This document shows, piece by piece, positions 1-8,738 of a stretch of DNA of 64,000 nucleotides (positions within the stretch are counted from its first letter, which is position 1; each line of letters starts with the position of its first letter). Under the pieces are notes generated by a model. That model worked only from the letters and a program-made list of their open reading frames with translations, searched no databases and was not told the origin of the DNA. This stretch comes from Salinibaculum rarum (GTDB lineage Archaea > Halobacteriota > Halobacteria > Halobacteriales > Haloarculaceae). Location: the NCBI RefSeq assembly GCF_030505615.1, contig NZ_CP129992.1, positions 496,001 through 560,000 on the forward strand, given 5' to 3'. A program made the translations under genes and the position numbers.

Positions 1-870
1 CAGACTGCATCCGAGATAGCGGATGTCAGAGACAGCATCGAGCAGATGCGAACGCGACGACAGGAGTACGAGGAACTGGACGAACAACTGACCGCACTCG
101 AGGCGAAAATCGAAGACAGCGAGGCGACCGTCGCCGACCTCGAAACGCGCAGCGACGCGCTCGAAGCGAAACGCGAGGAACTCGAAGCGGCAGTCGAACA
201 GTTACAGGAGACCCAGCAGGACGAACTGCTCGAACTCAGACAGCGCGCGAGCGAACTGGAATACGAGAAAGGCCGCATCGAGGGCGAACTCGACTCGGTA
301 ACGACCCAGATAGCCGAGACAGAGCAGGCACTGACCGCCCGGGAGGAGTTACTCGACGAACGCGAGACAATCGTCGCCCAGCTCCGGGACCTGCGCACCC
401 GCATCGAACGCATCGAACGGAACGCAGTCGAGGCGTTCAACACCCACATGGCCGAACTGCTCGACATCCTCGAATACGAGAATATCGGGCGTATCTGGGT
501 CGAGCAGACCGAGACAGAGATTGCAGACGGCAGCGGCGACACGACCCAGCGGACCTTCGAGTTGCACGTCGTCCGCGAGGGCGACGACGGGGCGATGTAC
601 GAGGACACCATCGACCACCTCAGCGAGAGCGAGCGCGAAATCACGGGCCTGGTTGTCGCACTGGCCGGCTACCTCGTCCACGACGTGCACGAGAGCGTCC
701 CGTTCATGTTGCTCGACTCGGTGGAGATGATAGACGGCGAGCGACTCGTCGACCTCGTCTCGTATCTGGAGGAGTACGTCCCGTACCTCGTCGTGGTGCT
801 GCTCCCGGACCACGCCCGCACCTTCGAGCGACGACTCACCGCCGAGCGCCACCATCTTGTCGAGGTCTGA
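1..870 (+). CDS. Archaea-specific SMC-related ATPase, 3' part (5'-truncated by window edge)
   Basis: The frame is open from base 1, so the N-terminal Walker A half lies outside the window. The visible 289 residues start with about 150 residues of charged coiled coil rich in Glu, Arg, Leu and Ala. A C-terminal ABC/SMC-type ATPase half follows: a signature-like LSESERE (near 619-639) and a Walker B-like FMLLDSVEMI (near 703-732). This matches the haloarchaeal SMC-related (Sph-like) proteins, which are coiled-coil ATPases thought to act on DNA or cell organisation. In other haloarchaea such genes often follow a RdfA-like gene, which cannot be checked here. A RecN- or Rad50-like protein is the alternative. 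Confidence 0.72.
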   Translation, partial: QTASEIADVRDSIEQMRTRRQEYEELDEQLTALEAKIEDSEATVADLETRSDALEAKREELEAAVEQLQETQQDELLELRQRASELEYEKGRIEGELDSVTTQIAETEQALTAREELLDERETIVAQLRDLRTRIERIERNAVEAFNTHMAELLDILEYENIGRIWVEQTETEIADGSGDTTQRTFELHVVREGDDGAMYEDTIDHLSESEREITGLVVALAGYLVHDVHESVPFMLLDSVEMIDGERLVDLVSYLEEYVPYLVVVLLPDHARTFERRLTAERHHLVEV

Positions 871-1313
871 AGGGCGGTTCGAGCGGTTGGGTGACGTCAC
901 CACGCGCGACCCGATTCAGCCGACGACCGGTCATCCGACAGTACCGCGTTCCATCCCAAGAATACATAAGATTCAATATAATAATCAAGATATACCAATT
1001 AGAAATAAAACCAGCTGTTCCGATTGCCGACTATTTGGATTTGCAGGGTTGCGATATATCCGGTATTAAATACCGTCAATTATCCCTATTTGCGGCAATA
1101 TATTCGTACTTTATTCTTTTCACCCGAATATCTCCCATCACCACAAAGTTAGTGAGGTTACCGACTGCGTCAGATATTCCGAGTTGGTCAAATTATAGTA
1201 TTTCAATAATAAAATTTATTTTTATATTTTAGGGGAGTGGAGTACGTTCCAAGAAGTGCCGCCCGGACGTCGATTCCGGCAGGAACTTTTGTGTGCGCGT
1301 CGTCGTCCCGACA
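871..1313. other. AT-rich gene-free gap
   Basis: No convincing gene lies here. About 955-1235 is strikingly AT-rich compared with the GC-rich surroundings, with runs of A/T such as taaaatttatttttatattt near 1208-1227. Open frames across it read as low-complexity Ile/Phe/Ser/Tyr-rich sequence unlike haloarchaeal protein. The right end, near 1284-1290, could supply the promoter of the next gene. It may be decayed foreign DNA or a structural spacer. Confidence 0.6.
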
Positions 1314-1640
1314 ATGGCCGATTTCGACCCCGAGAAGTTCGAGGACAAGTACGAGCACTACTTCCCGGAACTCCAGCGCGCCTACAAGCAGGCTTTCGAG
1401 ACGATGAACAACACCTACGACTCCGAGTTGATTCACGCTATCGACCAGACAATTTTGGCCGAAAGCGAGCCCTTCTACGAGGGAGACGGGGCGTTTCGGG
1501 TCGAACTCCCCGACAATCCCGTCGAGAAACTCGGCGGCGTCATCGTCGACGAGGAGAAAGCCGAGACGGTGCTGGACCGGTATCTCGACGAGATAGAGGC
1601 GGAACTGCAGAGCGTCTTCGGTTTCGCCGACGAACTGTAA
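1314..1640 (+). CDS. DUF5783 family protein
   Basis: This encodes a small acidic protein of 108 residues with no signal peptide or membrane segment. It resembles the haloarchaeal DUF5783 family: it opens with MADFDPEKFEDKYEHYFPEL and has an internal HAIDQ and a VELPDNP stretch. The family is conserved in haloarchaea and has no known function. I chose the ATG at 1314 over an in-frame GTG at 1293 because the similarity starts there and an AT-rich patch lies about 25-30 nt upstream. It precedes the NifU-like gene by about 60 bp on the same strand. Confidence 0.7.
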   Translation: MADFDPEKFEDKYEHYFPELQRAYKQAFETMNNTYDSELIHAIDQTILAESEPFYEGDGAFRVELPDNPVEKLGGVIVDEEKAETVLDRYLDEIEAELQSVFGFADEL

Positions 1641-1702
1641 GCGGCGACCCGATGGTGTGAGACCAAAGGACTAAGCACGCGGACTCTCTATATATAGCCA
1701 CT

Positions 1703-2074
1703 ATGAGCACGGAAACCGAGGCCTCCGACGACGACAACGAACTCCGCGAGCGTATCACGAACTTCCTGCGCCGAAACTTCCCGCAGATTCAGATGCACGG
1801 TGGGAGCGCAGCCATCCAGAACCTCGACCGTGACGAAGGGTCGGTCACCATCCAGCTGGGCGGTGCCTGTTCCGGCTGTGGCATCTCCCCGATGACCATC
1901 CAGGCCATCAAGACCCGCATGACCAAGGAGATTCCCGAAATCGACACCGTCCACGCCGACACGGGAATGGGCGGCAACGAGGGGATGGCCGGCGGCGACG
2001 GCGGTATGAGTCCCTCCTTCCCCGGCGAGTCCGGCGGGAGAGACGAGGACGAAGGCCCCGAAGCCCCGTTCTAA
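1703..2074 (+). CDS. NifU C-terminal (Nfu) domain Fe-S scaffold protein
   Basis: The product has 123 residues. The Nfu domain spans roughly residues 12-85 and carries the cluster-binding CxxC motif at Cys56 and Cys59 (GGACSGCG), followed by the usual helix (PMTIQAIKTRM). Nfu proteins receive Fe-S clusters from the SUF system and pass them to apoproteins in the cytoplasm. The last 35 residues are a Gly/Met/Asp/Glu-rich tail. An AT-rich tract, tatatata, lies directly before the start at about 1688-1696. That is closer than a normal TATA box for a leaderless start, so the true transcription start is unclear. Confidence 0.88.
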   Translation: MSTETEASDDDNELRERITNFLRRNFPQIQMHGGSAAIQNLDRDEGSVTIQLGGACSGCGISPMTIQAIKTRMTKEIPEIDTVHADTGMGGNEGMAGGDGGMSPSFPGESGGRDEDEGPEAPF

Positions 2075-2076
2075 AA

Positions 2077-2114
2077 CTGGACGCTCACGAGTTCGCTCGT
2101 CGCTGCGCGTCCGG
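2077..2114. repeat. Imperfect palindrome downstream of the Nfu gene
   Basis: Arms at 2077-2084 (ctggacgc) and 2107-2114 (gcgtccgg) form an 8-bp stem with one G-T pair around a 22-nt loop containing gagttcgctcg. It lies 3 nt after the Nfu stop codon. It could act as a transcript 3' end or be one of the short palindromic elements common in haloarchaeal spacers. Confidence 0.45.
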
Positions 2115-2141
2115 AGAGTTTCTGATATGGCGAAACCAGGG

Positions 2142-2148
2142 TATTTAA
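2142..2148 (+). promoter_or_regulatory. TATA box of the sulfatase-fold gene
   Basis: The sequence tatttaa is centred about 29 nt before the ATG at 2174. This is the spacing expected for a leaderless haloarchaeal transcript. It supports 2174 rather than the in-frame ATG at 2153 as the start. Confidence 0.65.
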
Positions 2149-2173
2149 CCTGATGGCTGGCCGTCAGCGTAGT

Positions 2174-3649
2174 ATGGCGACGAGCAACGGGCCGAACGTT
2201 CTCTTTGTGGTCCTCGATACGGTCCGGAAAGACCGCCTCTCCGTATACGACTACGAGCGGCCGACGACACCGACCCTCGATTCCTTTGCCGAGGAGGCTC
2301 GTGTCTACGAACACGCAGTCGCGCCCGCGCCGTGGACGCTACCGGTCCACGCCTCGCTGTTTACCGGACGCTATCCGAGCGACCACAACGCGACCCAGGA
2401 GACACCCTATCTGGAGGACGCGACGACACTTGCCGAGTCGCTGTCGGCGGCCGGCTACGCGACCTCCTGTTACTCCTCGAACGCCTGGATTACGCCCTAC
2501 ACGCACCTGACCGACGGCTTCGACGACCAGGACAACTTCTTCAAGGTGATGCCCGGCGACACGCTGTCCGGACCGCTGGCACGCATCTGGAAGACCATGA
2601 ACGACAACGACCGCCTCCGGTCGCTGGCCGACCGGCTGGTCGAACTGGGCAACACGGTCCACGAACACCTCGCGGCCGGCGGCGGCGAGGACTCGAAGAC
2701 ACCCGCCGTCATCGACCAGACACAGTCGTTTATCGACGACTCCGACGCGCCCTTCTTTTCGTTTATCAATCTCATGGACGCCCACCTGCCGTACCACCCA
2801 CCCGAGGAGTACGTCGAGCAGTTCGCGCCGGGCGTCGACTCGACTGAAGTGTGCCAGAACTCGAAGGCATACAACTGTGGCGCACGCGACATCGACGACG
2901 AGGAGTGGGAGGACATCCGGGGCCTGTACGACGCCGAGATTCGACACATGGACGACCAGCTCGGCCGGCTCTTCGGCTGGCTCAAAGCGGAGGGGCTGTG
3001 GGAGGAGACGATGGTCGTCGTCTGTGCCGACCACGGCGAACTCCACGGGGAACACGACCTCTATGGCCACGAGTTCAACATCTACGACCCGCTGGTGAAC
3101 GTCCCGCTGCTGGTCAAACACCCCGAGATAGAGCCGGGACGCGACGATGGGATAGTCGAACTGCTCGACCTCTATCACACCATCCTGGATACGACTGGTG
3201 TCGAGGGACGGGGCAAGCCACTGGACACCGACCGGTCCCTGCTGTCCGACTCCTACCGCGACATCGACCTGGGCGAGTACGGCTTCGTGGAGTATCATCG
3301 CCCGGTCGTCGAGCTCAACCAACTGGAGTCGAAAGCCAGCGAGGCCGGAATTACACTCGATGCGGACTCACGGTTTTACTCGCGGATGCGTGCTGCGCGC
3401 CGTCCCGACGCGAAGTACATCCGCAACGAGCGCATCGACGACGAGGCCTACAGACTCGATAGCGACCCGGGCGAAACCGACAACATCGCAGCCGACGGCG
3501 ACGAGGCGATAGCGGCCACCGAGGCGGCGCTGTCCTCGTTCGAAGCGCGGGTCGGCGGCGAGTGGGACGAGGTCGGCGACGCCGACCCGCTGGCAGACAT
3601 GGGCGAAGAGGCGAAAGACCGACTGCGTGACCTCGGATACGTCGAATAA
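2174..3649 (+). CDS. Sulfatase-fold hydrolase (alkaline phosphatase superfamily) with Thr in place of the formylglycine Cys
   Basis: The product has 491 residues. The alkaline-phosphatase-superfamily metal site is visible: Asp15 in NVLFVVLDTVR near the N terminus and the CADHGE motif with Asp286-His287. The nucleophile region reads PWTLPVHASLFTG (residues 53-65). In true sulfatases the position of Thr55 is the Cys or Ser converted to formylglycine, so classical formylglycine-dependent sulfatase chemistry is unlikely. A phosphatase, phosphodiesterase or phosphotransferase role fits better. No signal peptide is seen. The next gene, for a flippase-like membrane protein, starts 2 nt after the stop, suggesting co-transcription and a cell-surface glycan or lipid role (inference). 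Confidence 0.82.
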   Translation: MATSNGPNVLFVVLDTVRKDRLSVYDYERPTTPTLDSFAEEARVYEHAVAPAPWTLPVHASLFTGRYPSDHNATQETPYLEDATTLAESLSAAGYATSCYSSNAWITPYTHLTDGFDDQDNFFKVMPGDTLSGPLARIWKTMNDNDRLRSLADRLVELGNTVHEHLAAGGGEDSKTPAVIDQTQSFIDDSDAPFFSFINLMDAHLPYHPPEEYVEQFAPGVDSTEVCQNSKAYNCGARDIDDEEWEDIRGLYDAEIRHMDDQLGRLFGWLKAEGLWEETMVVVCADHGELHGEHDLYGHEFNIYDPLVNVPLLVKHPEIEPGRDDGIVELLDLYHTILDTTGVEGRGKPLDTDRSLLSDSYRDIDLGEYGFVEYHRPVVELNQLESKASEAGITLDADSRFYSRMRAARRPDAKYIRNERIDDEAYRLDSDPGETDNIAADGDEAIAATEAALSSFEARVGGEWDEVGDADPLADMGEEAKDRLRDLGYVE

Positions 3650-3651
3650 CC

Positions 3652-4674
3652 GTGAGCCAGGAGGGGTTCGGTGACCTGTTCAGCCGGAAACGAGCGGCAC
3701 AGGCAGGCGTTGGCTTCGCCGTCGCGCTGGCGATTATCTATCTGCTCGCGGTCGGTGTCGGACTCGACAGGCTGATAGAGGTTCTCACGCGGGCAGAGCT
3801 TCGCTGGGTCGCTGCGGGCGCGCTCTCGACGGCACTCTGTCTCGTCGCGTGGGCACGCGTCTGGCAAATCGTGCTGCGCGTCGTGGGCTTCGACGTGAGC
3901 TTTCGCAAGCTCGTGGTGACCTTTTACGCTGCGACCTTTGCCAACTACGTCACCCCGCTGGGACAGGCCGGCGGCGAGCCCTTCATCGCGTACGTCCTCT
4001 CGCGGGATACGGAGGCCAGCTACGAGGACAGCCTCGCGAGCGTCGTCACCGCGGACCTGCTGAACCTCTTTCCGTTCTTCTCGTTTGCGGGCATCGGCTT
4101 TGCGGCCCTGCTCTATACCGCTTCCCTGCCCACGCAAGTCCGCCCGCTCGCGCTCGGGCTGGGCGCGATGGCCGTCGGCGTCCCCGTGTTCGCACTCGTC
4201 GGCTGGCGCTTCCGGTTTTGGCTTGGAAACGCCGTGCTCCGACTCGCTGCGCCCATCACCCGTCGCGTGCGCTTTCTCTCGCTGGCTAGCCTGCGCGGGC
4301 GGATGCGGGACCTGAACACCGCCTTCGAGCGCATCGCCGACGACCCGTGGGCGCTCGTACACGCACTGCTGTACGCCTACGTCGGGTGGATATTCTTCGC
4401 GCTCCCGCTGTATTTCGCAGGGCTGGCAATCGAGGCCGAACTGACGCTCCTGCTGGTCTTTTTCATCGTCCCGGCGAGCACGCTGGCGGGACTGGTGCCG
4501 TCACCGGGCGGTCTCGGCGGGGTCGAGACGGCACTGCTGGTCTTGCTCGTCGGTCTCGCCGGACTGGGCCAGGCCCCGGCGCTCGCGGCGACGCTGCTCT
4601 ATCGCGTCGAGAGCTACGTCTTCGGTCTCGTCGCAGGCGGTGTCGCGGCGCTGTGGGTCGTCTTCCGGAACTGA
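3652..4674 (+). CDS. Flippase-like integral membrane protein (LPG synthase TM / UPF0104 family)
   Basis: This 340-residue protein has about eight hydrophobic segments. It has the family's features: a TPLGQAGGEPF motif near residue 103 and a PSPGGLGGVETALL motif near residue 283. Relatives include the membrane domain of lysylphosphatidylglycerol synthase and archaeal proteins tied to lipid-linked sugar transfer. The GTG start at 3652 follows the preceding stop by 2 nt, so translational coupling is likely. The substrate is unknown. Pairing with an alkaline-phosphatase-superfamily enzyme suggests membrane lipid or surface glycan processing (inference). Confidence 0.82.
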   Translation: MSQEGFGDLFSRKRAAQAGVGFAVALAIIYLLAVGVGLDRLIEVLTRAELRWVAAGALSTALCLVAWARVWQIVLRVVGFDVSFRKLVVTFYAATFANYVTPLGQAGGEPFIAYVLSRDTEASYEDSLASVVTADLLNLFPFFSFAGIGFAALLYTASLPTQVRPLALGLGAMAVGVPVFALVGWRFRFWLGNAVLRLAAPITRRVRFLSLASLRGRMRDLNTAFERIADDPWALVHALLYAYVGWIFFALPLYFAGLAIEAELTLLLVFFIVPASTLAGLVPSPGGLGGVETALLVLLVGLAGLGQAPALAATLLYRVESYVFGLVAGGVAALWVVFRN

Positions 4675-4714
4675 GCGCGTCTCGATGGGAAACGAGTCTG
4701 CGGAGACTGCCTCG

Positions 4715-5602
4715 TCACCGGATATCCCGACGAGATTCCCACGTTCGAACGAGATTCGTCAGCGTCTCGTTGACCGGAACTGGACGGTCCGCACGGTCGA
4801 CCACGTAGCCGTTGATGGCGTCGATTTCCGTCGGGTTGCCCGCGAGGACGTCCTGATGCATCGAGGAGGTGTTCGCAGTGGTCGTCTCGGCCACAGACGT
4901 GACCGCCCGAGCGGCGGCGGATTCCGAGAGGTCGATACCGGCGTCCTGTGCGACCCGGGCGACTTCCCGGGCGGCGGCGCGTGCGGTCTCGCCCGCGGGA
5001 CCGTCCACGAGCGCGCCGTTTTCGACCCGCGCGAGAGCGGTCGTGGGGTTGATGCCCGCGTTGACGGCCAGTTTCTCCCAGAGTCGGCGGGGCATGTCCG
5101 TCGCGACGGTGGTCTGGACGTCGGCAGCCGAGAACACCTCGCCGACGCGGTCGGCCACCGGAGACGGTCCGCCGGCACGCGCACCGAGGACCACGTCACC
5201 GACGCCGGTACACTCGACGTGTCCGGGGTCGACCAGGCGCGCGCCGTAGGTGCAGGTGCCCGCGAGAACCGGACAGGAGAGTCGGTCGGCCAGCGTTGCT
5301 TCGTTTCCCATCCCGTTTTGCAGCGAGAGGGCGGCGTCGAGCGACGTGTCTGTGAGGGTTGCGGCCGCCTCGGCGGTGTCGCCGGCCTTGACCGTCACGA
5401 CAGCGAGGTCGGCAGCGGCCGGCGGTGTCGTCGTCGCGTCCGGTACGACCGTCGTTTCGACTGCACCGGAAATCCGGAGTCCCGACTCGCGGACGGTGCT
5501 GACGTGTGGGTCGCGCCCGACGAGTGTCACGTCGTGAGCGCGGGCGAGCAACCCACCGACGAGGCTCCCGAGACTCCCCGCACCGACGACGACGATGTCC
5601 AT
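4715..5602 (-). CDS. panE: 2-dehydropantoate (ketopantoate) 2-reductase
   Basis: The product has 295 residues. It reduces ketopantoate to pantoate on the route to coenzyme A in the cytoplasm. The N-terminal Rossmann motif is VVVGAGSLGS (about residues 4-13), followed by SLQNGMGN and the helical domain motif WEKLAVNAGINPTTAL, which carries the catalytic Lys and Asn typical of the PanE/ApbA family. The ATG at 5602 opens directly on the Rossmann fold, so the upstream extension is rejected. It follows the zinc-ribbon gene by 10 bp and is probably co-transcribed with it. Confidence 0.9.
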   Translation of the reverse strand: MDIVVVGAGSLGSLVGGLLARAHDVTLVGRDPHVSTVRESGLRISGAVETTVVPDATTTPPAAADLAVVTVKAGDTAEAAATLTDTSLDAALSLQNGMGNEATLADRLSCPVLAGTCTYGARLVDPGHVECTGVGDVVLGARAGGPSPVADRVGEVFSAADVQTTVATDMPRRLWEKLAVNAGINPTTALARVENGALVDGPAGETARAAAREVARVAQDAGIDLSESAAARAVTSVAETTTANTSSMHQDVLAGNPTEIDAINGYVVDRADRPVPVNETLTNLVRTWESRRDIR

Positions 5603-5612
5603 CGCGTGGTCG

Positions 5613-5903
5613 TCAGTCTTCCTGCCAGTAATAGATGTCTTCCTTCGGCGCGCCACAGGAGGGGCACTCCTCGGGAATGTCCTCGATTTCGCCCATCTCG
5701 CCACACTCCCAGCAGCGCCACATCAACTCGGCTTCACCGGGGTTGCCGGCCGTGATGTGCTCGCCAGAGAGCGCTTCGATTCCCTGGTCGAGGGTGACGT
5801 AGAACCCGTGCTCGTCGAACGCGCGCACGCGGCCGAGTTCCGAGCCATCCTCGTGGTAGACGGTCGTTCCGAAGGTGACTCGCGTCTGGTCTGAGTCGCT
5901 CAT
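5613..5903 (-). CDS. Rubredoxin-like zinc-ribbon protein (DUF7130-like)
   Basis: The product has 96 residues. Residues 1-60 resemble a small beta-barrel (FGTTVYHEDGSELGRVRAFD). The C terminus has two Cys pairs, C64xxC67 and C80xxC83 (ECPSC), as in rubredoxin-like zinc ribbons. The ATG at 5903 is preferred over a GTG at 5906. It is the first gene of a two-gene unit with panE. Its role is unknown; the family is a typical haloarchaeal small CPxCG protein that may bind zinc or iron. Confidence 0.75.
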   Translation of the reverse strand: MSDSDQTRVTFGTTVYHEDGSELGRVRAFDEHGFYVTLDQGIEALSGEHITAGNPGEAELMWRCWECGEMGEIEDIPEECPSCGAPKEDIYYWQED

Positions 5904-5982
5904 CACAGTAGAAACGAGGGTGTCCAGTGTGATAAAAGATGTGTGCTACCACACCACATCCAAGAGAATCGGCCGTCGGCAG

Positions 5983-7194
5983 TCAATCCGAGAAGAGACT
6001 GGTGTGGACCGGCGCGAAGTCGCTCCCAGTGTCGGATTCTTCGTCGACAGTGTCGGAGATAGCGCTGCCGCCGAGTCCCTCGGCGAGGAAATCCGAAAGC
6101 GGCGGGCCGACGTTCTCGGGTTCGACGAGGAAGGCATCGTGCCCGTGGTCCGAGTCGACGACGTGGTGGGCAACGTCGACGTCGGCGTCGCGCATCGCGT
6201 CGGCCAGCGCTTCGGCCTGGGTCGTGGTGAAATGCCAGTCAGCGGTAAAGGACATCACGAGCGCCTCGCCGTCGAAAGCGGCCAGAGCGTTGGTGTCGGA
6301 TTCGAACCCGGCCGAGAGGTCGTAGTTGTCCATCGCCCGCGTCAGGTACAGATAGGAGTTGGCGTCGAATCGCTCGACGAACTTCTCGGCCTGGTAGTCG
6401 AGATACGACTCCACGTCCCGGTAGGGGAAGAAACTCGCCGCGCGGTCGGCGGGGAACGAGCGGACGGCGTCCCGGCCCGCGGCCCGGCGGCCGAACTTCT
6501 GGTCCATCGAGGCCTTCGAGAGGTACATGACGTGGCCAATCTGTCGCGCGAGTGCCAGCCCGTCGGTCGGTTTGTCGTCGGTTTCGTAGTAATCGCCACC
6601 ATGCCAGTCGGGGTCGGTGGTGATGGCGCGGCGCGCGATGGCATCGAGCGCGAGACACTGGGGGTCGAGTCGCGCGGCGGCGGCAATCGGGATTATCTGC
6701 TCGACGTGGTCGGGGTGTTGCTTGGCCCACTCTAGGACGTTCATCCCGCCGACGCTGCCGCCGACGACCGCATGGAGGTGGGGAACGCCGAGTTCGTCGA
6801 GCAGGCGTCGCTGGGCCTCCGTCCAGTCGGTGACCGTGACCGCCGGGAAGTCCGTCCCGTAGGGTTCGCCCGTCTCGGGGTTCTCGCTTGCCGGGCCGGT
6901 CGTCCCGTAACACGAGCCAGGGACGTTCGCACAGATGACGTAGTACTCGTTGGTGTCGATTGCTTTGCCCGGACCGACGATGTCGTCCCACCAGGCGCGG
7001 GCCTGGCCGGCGGTCCCGGTTCCGTCACGTGGGCCGGCAACGTGGGCACTCCCGGTGAGGGCGTGACAGACCAGCACTGCGTTGTCGCCCTCGAACTCGC
7101 CGTAGGCTTCGTAAGCAATCTCTAACTCCGGGATAGACTCGCCACACTCGAAGGTGAACTCTCCAACCGAAACGGTGTCGTGGTCTGTGTTCAT
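5983..7194 (-). CDS. metX: Homoserine O-acetyltransferase
   Basis: The product has 403 residues and an alpha/beta-hydrolase fold. It acetylates homoserine with acetyl-CoA, giving the substrate of MetY in methionine synthesis. The nucleophile elbow is GGSVGGM with Ser147. The substrate motif [11 protein letters not shown] (about 91-101) and the C-terminal [10 protein letters not shown], with the catalytic His, are present. The start codon overlaps the metY stop by 4 nt (7191-7194), so the genes are translationally coupled. After the conserved enzyme it carries an Asp/Ser-rich tail of about 40 residues. Confidence 0.93.
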   Translation of the reverse strand: MNTDHDTVSVGEFTFECGESIPELEIAYEAYGEFEGDNAVLVCHALTGSAHVAGPRDGTGTAGQARAWWDDIVGPGKAIDTNEYYVICANVPGSCYGTTGPASENPETGEPYGTDFPAVTVTDWTEAQRRLLDELGVPHLHAVVGGSVGGMNVLEWAKQHPDHVEQIIPIAAAARLDPQCLALDAIARRAITTDPDWHGGDYYETDDKPTDGLALARQIGHVMYLSKASMDQKFGRRAAGRDAVRSFPADRAASFFPYRDVESYLDYQAEKFVERFDANSYLYLTRAMDNYDLSAGFESDTNALAAFDGEALVMSFTADWHFTTTQAEALADAMRDADVDVAHHVVDSDHGHDAFLVEPENVGPPLSDFLAEGLGGSAISDTVDEESDTGSDFAPVHTSLFSD

Positions 7195-8498
7195 GCTTCC
7201 CCCGCTGTCGCGATTGCTTGCTCAAGGTCGGCCACGATGTCGTCCGGGTCCTCGATGCCCACCGAGAGCCGCACCATGTTGGGCGTCACACCGGACGCGC
7301 GCTGTTCTTCCTCGGAGAGTTGGGCGTGGGTGGTACTCGCCGGGTGGATGATGAGCGTCTTCGCGTCGCCGATGTTCGCGAGGAACTGCGCGAGGTCCGT
7401 CTCCTCGCAGACGGTCTTGCTCGCCTCGTACCCACCGGCGAGGCCGAAGGTGACCATGCCACCGTATCCGCCATCGAGGTATTTGTTAGCGAGGTCGTGG
7501 CCCTCGTGGTCCTCCAGTCCCGGATAGTTGACCCACGACACGTCGTCGTGGTTGCGGAGGAACTCGGCGACGGTCATCGCGTTCTCGCAATGGCGTTCCA
7601 TCCGCAAGGCGAGGGTTTCGGCACCCTGCATCGTCACCCACGCGTCGAAGGGCTTCTGCCCGTCGCCGAGACTGCGAAGCGCTCGCTGGCGCGCGGCGAC
7701 GGCAAACGCCCGGTCGCCGAAGTCCTCGGCGAAGTTCGTTCCCTCGAAGGCAACACTTTCCGTCGCGAGTTCGGGATACTTCTCGGGGTACTCGTCCCAC
7801 GGGAACGAGCCGCCGTCGACGAGGGCGCCGCCGACGGTGGTGCCAGAGCCGTGAATCCACTTGGTCGTCGACTCCCAGACGATGTCGACGCCGTGGTCGA
7901 GCGGGTTGCAAAGCGCCGGCGTCCCGAAGGTGTTGTCGACGAAGAAGGGGACGCCGTGGTCGTGGGCCACCTCCGCGATGGCCTCGAAATCGGGGACTAC
8001 GAGCGAGGGGTTGGCGATTGTCTCGACGTGGACGTAGGCGGTGTCCTCGTCGATTGCCTCGGCGTAGGCGTCGGGGTCGAGCGTGTCGACGTAGCGCGGT
8101 TCGACGCCGCGACGGGTGACCATATTCGAGAAATACGAGTGGGTGCCACCGTAGATAGAGGCCGCCGAGACGATGTTGTCGCCGGCGCTGGCGAGAATCG
8201 AGGTGCCGGCGTCGAGTGCGGCCATACCGGAGCCGGTCGCGACCGCCGCAGTGCCGTTCTCTAGGCTGGCGAGACGGCGCTCGAGCATCGAGACGGTGGG
8301 GTTGTCGAAGCGGGAGTAGACGTTCCCGTCGTCGTCGAGTGAGTAACGGTCCGCCGCCGTCCCCGCGTCGTCGAACACGTACGATGAGGTCTGGTAGATC
8401 GGCGGCGCGCGCGCCCCTGTCGCCGGGTCTGGCTGCTCCTGCCCGGCGTGGACACAGCGCGTCCCGAATCCCAGCGTGTCCGCCTGCTCTTCGTTCAT
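7191..8498 (-). CDS. metY: O-acetylhomoserine aminocarboxypropyltransferase (sulfhydrylase)
   Basis: The product has 435 residues and belongs to the Cys/Met-metabolism PLP enzymes. It makes homocysteine from O-acetylhomoserine and sulfide. The PLP-binding Lys213 sits in [12 protein letters not shown]. The upstream landmarks [16 protein letters not shown] and VDNTFGTP match the family. It is the first gene of the metY-metX operon. An AT-rich promoter region with a perfect inverted repeat lies directly upstream (8512-8530). Confidence 0.93.
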   Translation of the reverse strand: MNEEQADTLGFGTRCVHAGQEQPDPATGARAPPIYQTSSYVFDDAGTAADRYSLDDDGNVYSRFDNPTVSMLERRLASLENGTAAVATGSGMAALDAGTSILASAGDNIVSAASIYGGTHSYFSNMVTRRGVEPRYVDTLDPDAYAEAIDEDTAYVHVETIANPSLVVPDFEAIAEVAHDHGVPFFVDNTFGTPALCNPLDHGVDIVWESTTKWIHGSGTTVGGALVDGGSFPWDEYPEKYPELATESVAFEGTNFAEDFGDRAFAVAARQRALRSLGDGQKPFDAWVTMQGAETLALRMERHCENAMTVAEFLRNHDDVSWVNYPGLEDHEGHDLANKYLDGGYGGMVTFGLAGGYEASKTVCEETDLAQFLANIGDAKTLIIHPASTTHAQLSEEEQRASGVTPNMVRLSVGIEDPDDIVADLEQAIATAGEA

Positions 8499-8511
8499 GT
8501 TTCAGACTCAT

Positions 8512-8530
8512 ATATCTCTAGATATCTATA
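8512..8530 (-). promoter_or_regulatory. metYX promoter with overlapping inverted repeat
   Basis: The sequence atatct-ct-agatat at 8512-8525 is a perfect 6-bp inverted repeat. On the minus strand the run tatagatatct (8519-8529) lies 22-32 nt before the metY ATG, the normal TATA position. The symmetric site therefore overlaps the likely promoter and could be an operator. No regulator can be named from the sequence. Confidence 0.5.
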
Positions 8531-8610
8531 ACCACGAGTTACGGCAAAAATCTCAGTGAGTGAGAATAACAAGCAAGATTGTCGACAAGTGGAAGTTCCC
8601 GCTTCAGTCA

Positions 8611-8720
8611 GGCGCGCGCTGTCGCGTGCTCCGTCACGCGACAGCCACCGTGCGAGGGATGAGCGACCGAACGGAGTGAGGGAGTGAATCGGTTGGGGAG
8701 GTATGTGGAACAGACAGAAA
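8611..8720. repeat. Intergenic palindromic element of haloarchaeal type
   Basis: A perfect 11-bp inverted repeat, gctgtcgcgtg (8618-8628) with cacgcgacagc (8635-8645), encloses a 6-nt loop. It is followed by gagcgaccgaacggagtgag (8661-8680) and gaatcggttggggaggtatg. From memory, sequence of this kind recurs in spacers of many haloarchaeal genomes. Its function is unknown. No gene lies between metY and the nuclease gene. Confidence 0.6.
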
Positions 8721-8738
8721 CGGTCGATGCAGAAGAGA

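Noticed and set aside
891..1232. Open frame of 113 codons in the AT-rich gap
   Set aside because: Its composition is low-complexity Ile/Phe/Ser/Tyr-rich and unlike the acidic proteins of the window. It is open only because the region is AT-rich.
2153..2173. Upstream ATG for the sulfatase-fold gene
   Set aside because: The TATA box at 2142-2148 fits a transcript starting at 2174, so the earlier ATG would lie before the RNA start.
2205..3462. Several Arg/Pro/Ser-rich frames overlapping the sulfatase gene
   Set aside because: They are by-products of GC-rich codon use in alternative frames. The same holds for similar frames over hmgA, nadB, cca and others.
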